A stretch of DNA of 64,000 nt from NCBI RefSeq assembly GCF_001995095.2, contig NZ_MTSD02000001.1, positions 620,001-684,000 of the forward strand, in the 5' to 3' direction. Within the stretch, counting starts at the first letter, position 1, and the number at the start of each line of letters is the position of its first letter. Positions 44,305 to 52,425 of this stretch are shown in pieces. This stretch comes from Oceanospirillum linum. GTDB taxonomy: Bacteria > Pseudomonadota > Gammaproteobacteria > Pseudomonadales > Halomonadaceae. Below the pieces are notes generated by a model. That model saw only the letters and a list, made by a program, of their open reading frames with translations. It did not search any database and had not been told where the DNA came from. The position numbers were made by a program, and so were the translations under genes.

Positions 44305-45270
44305 CTAATCACCTAGAGCGCCACCACAGCTACTCCCCTGTCCAGCAGTACAGCCATAGCAATGTTCACCAATGAAAACCTCATCGCCCTCCAGGTCTTC
44401 ATTTAAAAGATCCGCCAGGTATGTTTCCTTTCGATCCGAAGCAATCAAAGGCATATCCAACATCTGATTAAAATCACAGTCATAAACCCGCCCCTGCCAG
44501 TCAATACTGACCAGACTGCGGCACATCAGCCCCGCAAGGTTTTGCTCAGAGAAGTTATCCTTCAGCAACTGCATATAGTCAGCAAACTGACCCTTAGAAA
44601 GCAGCATACTACCAAAACGACTAATCGGCATATTCGTGATTGTCAGTAATTCATTGAAAACAATGCCATGGGATTCTTTCAACTCGCGCTGATAATCAGC
44701 CTGTAAACCGGCTTGTGCAGGGGGCAGAAAAGGCCCACCGGGGTTATAAACAAGGTTCAGGCTCAGGCCGCTCCCAGGCATGCCAAAGCCCAAATCATTA
44801 AGTTTCTGCAGTGCAATAATGCTCTCAGCAAATACCCCTTTGCCCCTTTGCTGCTCCACATTCTGCTCAGAGTAACAAGGCAAGGATGCGGTAACCACTA
44901 CCTTTTGATCCGCCAAAAACTGCGCCAAATCCTCATAGCCAGGCTCATTCAGAATGGTCAGGTTGCAGCGATCAATCACCTCAACACCACGCTTACGGGC
45001 CTCTGTGACCAGATAGCGAAATTCAGGATTCATTTCCGGAGCACCACCGGTCAGATCCAGCACCCTGATTCCCTGACGATCTATAAACTCAAGTACCTGA
45101 TCAATGGATTCACGGCTCATCAGCTCAGTTCTTTTCGGCCCTGCATTCACATGACAATGCACACAGCTCAAATTGCACAGATAACCCAAATTAACCTGCA
45201 GGATAGAAAGTTTCCCCCGGAAAATTCTTGGGAAATCAGTCTCTTCCAGAAGGGGGCGGGTATCAAGCAT
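44305..45270 (-). CDS. arsS: Arsenosugar biosynthesis radical SAM protein ArsS
   Basis: Radical SAM enzyme for arsenosugar formation, acting with an ArsM-type methyltransferase (none seen in this window). The cluster ligands are CNLSCVHC (residues about 32-39), followed by LDLTGGAPEMNPEF. The C-terminal DUF3641 part has MPISRFGSMLLS, LMCRSLVSIDWQGRVYDCDF and cysteines HCYGCTAGQGSSCGG. 321 aa. GAGG precedes the ATG. First gene of the unit with the two transferases. Confidence 0.93.
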   Translation of the reverse strand: MLDTRPLLEETDFPRIFRGKLSILQVNLGYLCNLSCVHCHVNAGPKRTELMSRESIDQVLEFIDRQGIRVLDLTGGAPEMNPEFRYLVTEARKRGVEVIDRCNLTILNEPGYEDLAQFLADQKVVVTASLPCYSEQNVEQQRGKGVFAESIIALQKLNDLGFGMPGSGLSLNLVYNPGGPFLPPAQAGLQADYQRELKESHGIVFNELLTITNMPISRFGSMLLSKGQFADYMQLLKDNFSEQNLAGLMCRSLVSIDWQGRVYDCDFNQMLDMPLIASDRKETYLADLLNEDLEGDEVFIGEHCYGCTAGQGSSCGGALGD

Positions 45271-45284
45271 GATAGATCCTCAGT

Positions 45285-45313
45285 TTGGTTTTTTTGTTAG
45301 AACTCATTATAAT
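45285..45313 (+). promoter_or_regulatory. Promoter of tRNA-Arg
   Basis: TTGGTT (45285-45290), 17 bases, TATAAT (45308-45313), 22 bases before the tRNA. Confidence 0.75.
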
Positions 45314-45334
45314 GTCAGCACTTTCAAAGTCAGT

Positions 45335-45411
45335 GCCTCAATAGCTCAGCTGGATAGAGCGTCCCCCTCCTAAGGGGAAGGTCGTAGGTTCGAATCCTAC
45401 TTGGGGCACCA
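45335..45411 (+). tRNA. tRNA-Arg (anticodon CCT)
   Basis: Full cloverleaf: acceptor GCCTCAA/TTGGGGC, D-arm GCTCAGCTGGATAGAGC, anticodon stem TCCCC/GGGGA with loop CTCCTAA (CCT reads AGG), T-arm GTAGGTTCGAATCCTAC, encoded CCA at 45409-45411. tRNA-Arg(CCT) is a common integration site for islands; the DNA just downstream is of accessory type. Confidence 0.96.
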
Positions 45412-45692
45412 ATCAAATCAAAGACTTACAGGCAAACAGGTGTTTTGCTACATCTCTAATTTTGCCTCATCCTCAACGCTATCCCCAACAAATTGCAGAA
45501 CTCGCAATCACTCAATATACGCGCCAGCCATCAAGACAGATTCAGCAAAATTTAAAAATCGTCTCGGGATCATTTTACCTGCTGCGTTTTGCTGTACTGC
45601 GTACTCGGTACAGCTCTATGATTTGCACCAGCTCTCAGGTAAGCGTGATCTGTTTAACGATTTCTGCTGTGGTCATCATGACCGTAACTGTC

Positions 45693-45716
45693 CCCCCTTA
45701 TTTTGAGGGGGTTTTT
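45693..45716 (+). terminator. Intrinsic terminator downstream of tRNA-Arg
   Basis: CCCCCT pairs with AGGGGG around seven bases (TATTTTG), followed by five T. It is 280 bases past the tRNA and may end its transcript. Confidence 0.8.
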
Positions 45717-45753
45717 ACTCTCGTTTTGAGGGTATTACCCTTGTTTTGAGAGT
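45717..45753. repeat. Nested inverted repeat with a TTTTGAG motif
   Basis: ACTCTC (45717-45722) and GAGAGT (45748-45753) enclose a perfect palindrome AGGGTATTACCCT (45729-45741). The motif TTTTGAG occurs three times at about 20-base steps from 45701, linking it to the preceding terminator. Confidence 0.65.
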
Positions 45754-45935
45754 GTTTTGTCGTTGGCCTTTACGTTGCTGGTTGATCGGCTCCGGGCTGA
45801 TCTGGTGGGGGCTTGGGGGCTCGCACTGTTTTGGCACTGCAATAAAACAAGCCGAACCCATTGGTTTTACTAAGAGTAAAAGGTTATCGTAGCTTCTCTG
45901 ATGCTTAGCAATGGAAATATAACCTAGGAGTAAAT

Positions 45936-46235
45936 ATGAACAGCATCTCAGCAGAAGATTTACAAACCGTCACTTGTTCTAAAATAGGCTTAGACTCGGA
46001 TGATTTGCTACAAATGGCTAATGAGCTGTGGCGATCATTTGAGCCTGAAAAAGTGGATAAAAATGATTTCATCAAGAAATTTAGAGAAGTACTTAAGGAT
46101 GAAGATGGTTCACTGGAGCTTGTTCAGCCAGCGGCTCTTTTTAGAGCAATCCATAGGAGATTGATAGACAGCGGCATCCATAATTGGAATAGATCCCACT
46201 CAGAAAATTTTTCTTATTTCTCACGTAAAAAATAG
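45936..46235 (+). CDS. Hypothetical protein, 99 residues, in the accessory patch
   Basis: I do not recognise it. A hydrophilic, helical protein with acidic segments (DLLQMANELWRSFEPEKVDK) and an aromatic, basic end (NWNRSHSENFSYFSRKK). No signal or membrane segment. AGGAG at eight bases before the ATG supports translation. AT-rich codons set it apart from the core genes. It precedes a second accessory gene by 278 bases. Confidence 0.65.
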   Translation: MNSISAEDLQTVTCSKIGLDSDDLLQMANELWRSFEPEKVDKNDFIKKFREVLKDEDGSLELVQPAALFRAIHRRLIDSGIHNWNRSHSENFSYFSRKK

Positions 46236-46513
46236 CTTTAAGGGTGCGATCATTCAGATTATGTAAACCTCAGACTTTCAACCTGCCCCTGCCGTGCTGT
46301 TCGCCCAGAATAGAGGGAATGCCTTTGGCATACTGCCTTGGAAGTCTGAAACTCCAGAGAAGATGATGTGAATGCGTAACAGAAAATTTTAGAAAACATC
46401 AAAAAAACTGGTTGGCTTGAACAGTTATTACCGTTCATCATCTAACCATCTCGAAAAGCTCAGAATAAAGCTTATCAATTAGTTTTATAATCTAAAATTG
46501 CATAGAGGGAAGT
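46236..46513. other. Intergenic region of the accessory patch with dispersed inverted repeats
   Basis: 278 bases. TCAGACTT at about 46269 and AAGTCTGA at about 46343 form an eight-base inverted repeat 66 bases apart; between them ATGCC-TTT-GGCAT forms a small hairpin at about 46319-46331. This could be the remnant of a small mobile element, but no target duplication was found. No gene is evident. Confidence 0.4.
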
Positions 46514-47269
46514 ATGCTTAAATCAACGTCGAAGTCTGCCTATGGCGAAGGGACATTACTTGGTTTAATTAAGTTTTTCAGTAAGGAAGAACATTATCTG
46601 GCATTCCAAGCTGGGATGTCCCTTTTTAGACCCCCTCACTATTACAGAAGCCTAGACACTCCGGGTAGAGGCGACCGTTATGATTCATGTCTTGGATATT
46701 GGAATAGATCGCTTGGAGACACCCTACCAGAATTGATCGATCAAAATAGCTTCCCATTAGAGATTGATCTTAAAAATGCTGAAAGCCTTCTTATCCATCC
46801 AGTAGAAGAAAAACACGACTCTTGGGTTCAATGCTGGTCAGCTATCGGCTCTCACAATGAGTTTGAAAACTCCTTAGAGAGAATGATAAACGAATTTGGT
46901 AAATACTTTGTCATTCTCCCTCCCCAAAATATCGAAGCCTACGCAAAGATCATGGGATGCAGTCGATATGGCTTAGTTAATTACTCTAGTGATCCCCTTA
47001 AGCGCTCCTTAATCACCAAAGACTCAAGCTTCAGTTACCAAAAAGAGTTCCGCTTCTTTGTCGGTCAGTGTGCGAAAGAAGAAGTCACAGATAAACTGAT
47101 TAAAGACTCAAGTATCAAGAGCCTGCTGTGTGCAAATGCTACGACAATAAAATTATCCTGCCCAAGTACTGGCAAGGATTACTTCTTTTCTCAAGGTCAA
47201 GAAAAGATCATTATACGACCAAGAATAGCCACACCACCAATAACCCAGTTTTTACGTGACAATGATTAA
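46514..47269 (+). CDS. Accessory protein of unknown function, DUF2971-like pattern
   Basis: A 251-residue cytosolic protein I do not recognise with confidence. The N-terminal half has FFSKEEHYLAFQAGMSLFRP, then YYRSLDTPGRGDRYDSCLGY, and the C-terminal half SYQKEFRFFVG. This spacing (residues describing a lost floor plan, an R-x-x-D acidic site, then QKEFRF) resembles DUF2971-type proteins found in phage and defence islands. It is AT-rich like the gene before it. GAGGG before the ATG. Inference only; an abortive-infection type role is a possibility. Confidence 0.6.
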   Translation: MLKSTSKSAYGEGTLLGLIKFFSKEEHYLAFQAGMSLFRPPHYYRSLDTPGRGDRYDSCLGYWNRSLGDTLPELIDQNSFPLEIDLKNAESLLIHPVEEKHDSWVQCWSAIGSHNEFENSLERMINEFGKYFVILPPQNIEAYAKIMGCSRYGLVNYSSDPLKRSLITKDSSFSYQKEFRFFVGQCAKEEVTDKLIKDSSIKSLLCANATTIKLSCPSTGKDYFFSQGQEKIIIRPRIATPPITQFLRDND

Positions 47270-47589
47270 CTCATTGTCCCTAATATAACTTCAGCAGTGT
47301 CGGCACTGTAAAACCGCTCTATAATGCGGGTTTGACTGGGGTCCTGCTGACGACGCTAAAGCATCGAAATTTAGCCAAACTCCAGGGTTCTGCATCTCCG
47401 TTGCATTGAATACCCTCTTTTTTGCTGCTCCTCTATTGAGTTACCGCCCAAAGAAATGACAGATCCACAGCAGATTTCAAAAATACTCCGACGACTGCCC
47501 ATAAACAAAAAAACCCAAACCGGCAATCGCTGATCTGGGCTTCTCTTTTATTCACTGATCTATATTGGCGTAACAGCCACAACTGAAAC
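47270..47589. other. Intergenic region before the arsR unit end
   Basis: 320 bases between convergent genes. CAGTG-TCGG-CACTG (about 47294-47307) and GCTAAA/TTTAGC (about 47355-47375) form small hairpins. A CCCA/TGGG stem with a T-run on minus at about 47508-47536 may end the arsR transcript. No gene seen. Confidence 0.4.
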
Positions 47590-48009
47590 CTATTTATCAC
47601 TCTCTGCGACAGCAGGGTCAGCAATTCTTCTCAGCCATTCTTCACTGTTTGGGCCAATAACACACTCATTATTTTCCCGCATGGCTAAACGCAGAACACA
47701 GCGGGAAGAGACTTCAGCAAAATTACTTTCAGGGAGTGTACGTACCGACTCAACCAGGGCGATCCAATGAGGCTGCTGCTGTTCTGCCAAGGTGTAATAA
47801 ACCCACTTGCCGCTTTTTTGCTGAGTCAGCAAACCGGATTTATATAACATTTTCAGGTTTCGGGACACGTTATACTGCGTCTCTCCGGTAACATCCATCG
47901 CCTCTGCAACAGTCACTCGCTGATCAACATGGATAAGTAACCAAAAAAGACGCAATCTATGCGGTTCTGCAAGAGCTTTTAAAGCATCTATATATTGTTC
48001 ATTATTCAT
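47590..48009 (-). CDS. ArsR-family metalloregulatory repressor
   Basis: Winged-helix repressor, 139 aa. The domain is LKALAEPHRLRLFWLLIH, then the recognition region VTVAEAMDVTGETQYNVSRN and GLLTQQKSGKWVYYTL. The alpha3 arsenic motif ELCVC of E. coli ArsR is absent; two Cys lie near residues 104 and 116, after the DNA-binding domain, where several atypical ArsR proteins bind As(III). The ATG at 48009 overlaps the end of the small membrane gene by eight bases. Probably controls the permease unit; the metal is inferred from context. Confidence 0.85.
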   Translation of the reverse strand: MNNEQYIDALKALAEPHRLRLFWLLIHVDQRVTVAEAMDVTGETQYNVSRNLKMLYKSGLLTQQKSGKWVYYTLAEQQQPHWIALVESVRTLPESNFAEVSSRCVLRLAMRENNECVIGPNSEEWLRRIADPAVAESDK

Positions 48010-48313
48010 CAATTCTGCTTTTTTTCTTTAGGCTTACGGCCATTATAGCGACTCCGATCAGGAAAACGATACCCGAATGGGTCCCATGAAAAATAAGCGT
48101 TGATCGATCTGCTCCGGATAAAAAGTAGTACCAGAAAATCGGGCAAAAAATGCCAAGCAAGGCGATCTGGCGACCTGCTTTAGTCTGCTCAGACAGGTCA
48201 CCTCCTTTAATAAGGATCTGAATAATCTGATAGATATAGTGATAGGCACACCATTTCATCAGTTTTCCTGCAGATCTCTTTAGGCTACATACCGTCTTTT
48301 CTGTTTTTAACAT
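48002..48313 (-). CDS. Small membrane protein in the arsR-permease unit
   Basis: 103 residues with two hydrophobic helices (about 47-65 ALLGIFCPIFWYYFLSG, and 74-92 GIVFLIGVAIMAVS). Contains Cys in VCSLKRSAGKLMKWCAYH and near GIFCP. No family recognised. GGAGG four bases before the ATG. It lies between the permease (33 bases upstream) and arsR (overlap), so one mRNA is likely; a helper or thiol role in transport is conceivable. Confidence 0.72.
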   Translation of the reverse strand: MLKTEKTVCSLKRSAGKLMKWCAYHYIYQIIQILIKGGDLSEQTKAGRQIALLGIFCPIFWYYFLSGADRSTLIFHGTHSGIVFLIGVAIMAVSLKKKSRIDE

Positions 48314-48345
48314 ACAACCTCCGGAGCAGAGTCAGGCTAACGCCC

Positions 48346-49404
48346 CTAGATTACATACTGAAAGAGAAGGCCACCGATAATCGCGGTAGTTAACACAATC
48401 ATCACGAAAGCGACAACGGCCTTTGGTTTAAGTACAGCAGATACCAATGCAATCTCAGGCAAACTGGCCCCTGTTCCGCCAATAATAAGCGCCATAGCAG
48501 GCCCCATACCCATACCTTTAACAATCAGTACATTAAGCAGCGGGATCGCCATTTCAATACGCAGATACAGGGGAACCCCAATGACAGCCGCGATAATGAT
48601 AGATAGTACATTGTCACCACCAACGTATTTCTCCACCAGTTCCGACGACAAATAAGCTGCCGATAAGCCACTGATTAATGCGCCAAGCAAAACATAAGGC
48701 ATGATTTTTTTAAATAACGCCATGGCAAAGCGAAGTGCATTCTGAGCTTTGCTTGACTCAGCACCGGCAGGAGCTGATCCGCATATAGCCGTAGAGTGAG
48801 CACCACATAGATCCACTGCTGCTGCATCATTGGCTACTGTAGCCATAGGTTGAGCTTCACAGGCCGATACCGGTTGAGCACCACAATCTGATACAGGCTT
48901 AACATCACCACAGCCTGAAACCGGAGCCGCTGCGGAACAGGTAGGTGCTGCCTTTCCGCCCTCCAACTCATCCCCGCGTTTTATCTCATTTCTCCAGGGT
49001 GTTTTGGTAATAAACCAGCCACCAACAACAGCCGCAATAAATGTGATCGCAAGATATATCGAGGTTACTTTTAACCCGAAAGTGGCATATATCATCGCCA
49101 ACACAACAAAGTTACATAAAGGTGCTGAGATCAAAAAACTCAGCACGGTTCCCAGAGAAACCCCCATGGTCGCCATTCCCATTGTGACCGGCACAACGGA
49201 GGCACTGCAAAACGGAGTTAACATCCCAATCAGGGCACCAATCAGCGGCCCTTGTTTCTCATGTTTTGTCAGTTTCTGCTGTAGCTTATCCTGGGGTATA
49301 TATTCCCGCATAAAGCCTGTTAAAACAGAAACCGCTGCAATCACAATGGCAAGTGCGCCACCAACATGCAGAAATTCATTTAGTGCAATCGTAAGTTTGT
49401 CCAT
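48346..49404 (-). CDS. ArsP-like permease (DUF318 family) with a cysteine-rich loop
   Basis: Predicted efflux permease of the family that includes ArsP, an exporter of trivalent organoarsenicals. 352 aa, about eight membrane helices in two halves. The family motif is MLTPFCSASVVPVTMG (about 61-76) and APLCNFVVLAM (about 95-105). Between the halves (about 141-220) a soluble loop holds six cysteines at 156, 165, 174, 182, 200 and 208, mostly nine residues apart, suggesting tandem metal-binding units. First gene of the unit with arsR. GGGAG before the ATG. Confidence 0.83.
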   Translation of the reverse strand: MDKLTIALNEFLHVGGALAIVIAAVSVLTGFMREYIPQDKLQQKLTKHEKQGPLIGALIGMLTPFCSASVVPVTMGMATMGVSLGTVLSFLISAPLCNFVVLAMIYATFGLKVTSIYLAITFIAAVVGGWFITKTPWRNEIKRGDELEGGKAAPTCSAAAPVSGCGDVKPVSDCGAQPVSACEAQPMATVANDAAAVDLCGAHSTAICGSAPAGAESSKAQNALRFAMALFKKIMPYVLLGALISGLSAAYLSSELVEKYVGGDNVLSIIIAAVIGVPLYLRIEMAIPLLNVLIVKGMGMGPAMALIIGGTGASLPEIALVSAVLKPKAVVAFVMIVLTTAIIGGLLFQYVI

Positions 49405-49584
49405 GCTCTCCCAACCATCTTATTCAGTTGTTAAACGTCGAATTATGGAGGCAATATATTCATAAAAGCACAATCATGCAAGTATGTATTTTGTAAAACA
49501 CCGAGATCCACCATGGAGATTGCAGATTTTACCGGCATTTTTATGCGACAATATGAATAAAGCTTTCTGCAGAAAAGGATTCTC

Positions 49585-50775
49585 GTGTCAAAGCAGCGTA
49601 TATTCCGAACGCCCCCACTCAGATGTCTGACCACAGGATTGCTCTATCTCATCTGTGCTAACTTAGCTTTCCCAGTCTCGACAGCACTAGCAGAAAGCAT
49701 AGCGGTTTCAGGCCCTGATACCGTAAAAGAAGCGCCTTCTGTTTATCAGGCATATCTGCATTGGATGTTTTTTGTTACAGCTCTGATTGTAGTGGTGGTT
49801 TACTGGAACCGCCGCCTCTCTGCGGAGATTGAGACCCGAAAAACGGCCAATCATCTGGCACAGTCCTATCTGGAAATCATCAATCGCTACGTAATCACTT
49901 CACGTACCGACCTCAACGGCATCATTATTGATGTCAGCAAGGCCTTCTGTGATATTTCCGGCTATTCCCGGGATGAATTAATCGGCCATCGTCATGGAGT
50001 TATTCGTCATCCACAAACGGATAACAAAGTCTATCAGGAGCTTTGGGAAACATTAGGTCAAGGCAGAAGCTGGACTGGAGAGATGTGTAACCGCCGCAAG
50101 GATGGCACCACTTACTGGGTATCAGCGACTATAGCTGCGGACTACGACCAGCACGGGAAAAAGATCGGCTATATAGCGGTTCATCAGGATATAACCGATC
50201 ACAGAATTGTTCGTGAGCTTTCTCTGCGAGACCCGTTGACCGGCCTGTACAACCGGCGACATTTTAATGAACTGTTTGATAAATTCCTGTCATGCAAATT
50301 ACATTATGAGTCTCAGGCTGGACTGATTTTAGTTGATATTGACCACTTTAAAAAATTCAATGATACCTACGGACATCAAAAAGGAGATACAGCCCTGGCT
50401 CAGGTTGCCTTCTGTCTTGAAGAGATCTGTATCCGCCTGAATAAAGAGGCACCCTCAGCTCAGGCCCATGCTTTTCGTTTAGGTGGTGAAGAGTTTGCCC
50501 TTCTTGCTTTACTGGATGAGAAAAAAACGGAAGACGCCGCGGAAATGATTCGCCAGCAGGTATTTGACCTACAGCTTGAGCACGTGAACAATGAGGATTT
50601 CGGCGTGATGACCTGCTCTCTTGGCAGCTATAGTTTCAGGGTCAATTCCGAGCATAGCAACGAGGTCGATGAGCTGTTCCGCATCGCTGACCAGGCACTT
50701 TACCGGGCAAAAGAACAAGGCCGGAATCAGTGCCAGTCCGCTAATAATCAAACCGCAGATATTGAGCTATTCTGA
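49585..50775 (+). CDS. PAS-GGDEF diguanylate cyclase
   Basis: Makes c-di-GMP. 396 aa: signal-like hydrophobic start and a membrane helix (about 55-75), PAS domain (about 95-205) with RKDGTTYWVSATIAADY, then a GGDEF domain with the active site RLGGEEFALLAL at about residue 299. No RxxD feedback site precedes it (SAQAHAFRL). Start is GTG at 49585 with AAGGA upstream. Convergent with the AI-2E family gene, divergent from the permease. Confidence 0.92.
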   Translation: MSKQRIFRTPPLRCLTTGLLYLICANLAFPVSTALAESIAVSGPDTVKEAPSVYQAYLHWMFFVTALIVVVVYWNRRLSAEIETRKTANHLAQSYLEIINRYVITSRTDLNGIIIDVSKAFCDISGYSRDELIGHRHGVIRHPQTDNKVYQELWETLGQGRSWTGEMCNRRKDGTTYWVSATIAADYDQHGKKIGYIAVHQDITDHRIVRELSLRDPLTGLYNRRHFNELFDKFLSCKLHYESQAGLILVDIDHFKKFNDTYGHQKGDTALAQVAFCLEEICIRLNKEAPSAQAHAFRLGGEEFALLALLDEKKTEDAAEMIRQQVFDLQLEHVNNEDFGVMTCSLGSYSFRVNSEHSNEVDELFRIADQALYRAKEQGRNQCQSANNQTADIELF

Positions 50776-50790
50776 AAAAGTGCTCTGCTA

Positions 50791-51876
50791 TCAGAGCACC
50801 TCTTTTTCTGGCTCAGAAGCATCCACAGCCCGGGGCCAGGCATAAAGAATTGCCTTAAGCAGTGTTGCCAATGGAATTGCAAAAAAGATCCCCCAAAACC
50901 CCCAGATACCACCAAAAGCCAGTACTGCCACAATAATCGCTACCGGGTGTAGATTCACGGCTTCAGAGAACAGTAAAGGAACCAGTACATTGCCATCCAG
51001 CGCCTGAATAACGCCGTAAACCATCAGCATATAGAAGAATGTATCGTTCAGGCCAAACTGAAACATGCCAATCAATACCACAGGTACTGTTACTACGGCA
51101 GCGCCAATGTAAGGGACTAATACAGACAAGCCAACTAATACAGCCAAGAGAGCAGAATACTGCACGCCAAAGGAGATTAACCCGATGTAGGTAGCAACGC
51201 CCACAATCGCAATCTCAATAAACTTCCCCCGAATATAGTTCGCTAACTGCTGATCCATTTCCCGCCAGATACCGGTCATAAAAACCCTTTTTTCCGGCAG
51301 ATGGCTGACAAACCAGTTGATCAGAAGATCTCTGTCCTTCAACAAAAAGAAGACCAAAATCGGTACCAGAACCAGATAAATCATCAAACCAAACAGGTTC
51401 GGCACAGAAGAGAGTGAAAGCGATACCAGCTTCTGCCCCACCAGACCAATCTCACCGGCAGCAACACCAATTAGCTCCTGCATCTGCCCCTGACTGATCA
51501 AATTAGGATACTGCTCCGGCAACAGAAGTAGCAGTTGCTGCCCGGCAGCCAGCATCCCGGGAAGTTCATCAATCAGGGTCATTAGCTGTCGCCAGACCAG
51601 AGGGAAAACCACCAGAACCAAAGCTGAAAGCAGGCTGACGAAAATAAGAAACACGAGAACGACAGCCAGCTGAAAAGGTACACGCACCTCTTCAAGCTTT
51701 CTTACAATTCCTGCTAACAGATAAGCTAAAACAACACTGGACAGAAAAGGTGCCAGCATGGCCCCCATAAAAATCACAATACTGAAACCGCCAATCAGCA
51801 GCAGAAAGAAAATGACCGCTTCTTCATCCGAAAAATATCTCTGAGCCCAATAGCGGGCCACATCCTTCATTGCCAT
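50791..51876 (-). CDS. AI-2E/PerM family membrane protein
   Basis: Polytopic inner-membrane protein of the UPF0118 (AI-2E transporter, PerM) family, about eight helices over 361 residues. Typical stretches are IFMGAMLAPFLSSVVLAYLLAG and GLSVLVPYIGAAVVTVPVVL, then GVIQALDGNVLVPLLFSEA. Substrate is unproven for most members. Eight bases behind tusA, so cotranscribed with it. Confidence 0.88.
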   Translation of the reverse strand: MAMKDVARYWAQRYFSDEEAVIFFLLLIGGFSIVIFMGAMLAPFLSSVVLAYLLAGIVRKLEEVRVPFQLAVVLVFLIFVSLLSALVLVVFPLVWRQLMTLIDELPGMLAAGQQLLLLLPEQYPNLISQGQMQELIGVAAGEIGLVGQKLVSLSLSSVPNLFGLMIYLVLVPILVFFLLKDRDLLINWFVSHLPEKRVFMTGIWREMDQQLANYIRGKFIEIAIVGVATYIGLISFGVQYSALLAVLVGLSVLVPYIGAAVVTVPVVLIGMFQFGLNDTFFYMLMVYGVIQALDGNVLVPLLFSEAVNLHPVAIIVAVLAFGGIWGFWGIFFAIPLATLLKAILYAWPRAVDASEPEKEVL

Positions 51877-51884
51877 GGCGCTAC

Positions 51885-52121
51885 CTATTCCCCTTTGCGG
51901 ATACAGTATATAAATTCATCACCCTGTTGTTCCCGATCAAGTAATTCGTGGGGGCTCTGGCGGATAAAAACATCGAAGTCATCCCATGATCCGGCATCGG
52001 TCGCCACAACCCTCACAACATCACCTACTGCCATAGAATTAAGTACTAACTTCGCCTTCAGCAGTGGCATCGGGCAGTGCAGGCCTTTAGTGTCCAGTTC
52101 TTGGTCGATTGCGTATGCCAT
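51885..52121 (-). CDS. tusA: TusA-family sulfurtransferase
   Basis: Small sulfur carrier, 78 aa, with the active-site TKGLHCPMPLLKAKL (Cys about residue 16) and a ferredoxin-like fold. GAGG precedes the ATG. In Pseudomonas the matching gene sits in the same place next to bepA and nadA; role in tRNA thiolation or molybdenum enzyme activity is family knowledge. Divergent from bepA. Confidence 0.88.
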   Translation of the reverse strand: MAYAIDQELDTKGLHCPMPLLKAKLVLNSMAVGDVVRVVATDAGSWDDFDVFIRQSPHELLDREQQGDEFIYCIRKGE

Positions 52122-52425
52122 CTATTTCCTCGGATTAACTCACTGTTTTTATGGGATTGAATCAGACAAAAATCAACGACTGATTAAAGGGGATGTCAGC
52201 ATAAAGTGCAAGATAAAAGCCAAAACAGCCCTCCCTCTGCCGGCCGTATAGTTTACCTTATCTGTGCATCTGCTTTTGGATCAGAAACTGATGCTTTATC
52301 CTGTTGTCTCAGCAACAGGCAGTACAGCGACAGAATGCTCTCTCGGTTAAATATTTACTTGCTCTCAAGGTAACAGAGTTTCAGACACAGCTGCTGTTTT
52401 TCATGACTCACAACAGGGATTCAAT
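52122..52425. other. tusA-bepA divergent region
   Basis: 304 bases with both promoters, not identified. CCTGTTG and CAACAGG (52300-52319) form a perfect seven-pair hairpin 106 bases before bepA; no T-run follows, so it may be a leader or operator. Confidence 0.4.

Larger units (their letters stand above)
45412..45935. other. Non-coding accessory stretch behind tRNA-Arg
   Basis: 524 bases. Two open frames on plus (45401-45706, 45462-45749) look random in composition and are not called. It contains the terminator and nested inverted repeat described separately, and a ribosome site (AGGAG) at its end for the gene at 45936. No integrase or att repeat was seen. Confidence 0.5.

Noticed and set aside
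45401-45749. Two overlapping plus frames after tRNA-Arg as an integrase remnant
   Set aside because: First begins inside the tRNA end; neither shows integrase or any other family residue pattern.
45412-49404. att site repeat of the tRNA-Arg 3' end
   Set aside because: Looked for a copy of the last bases of the tRNA up to the end of the permease gene and found none; an island boundary cannot be set.
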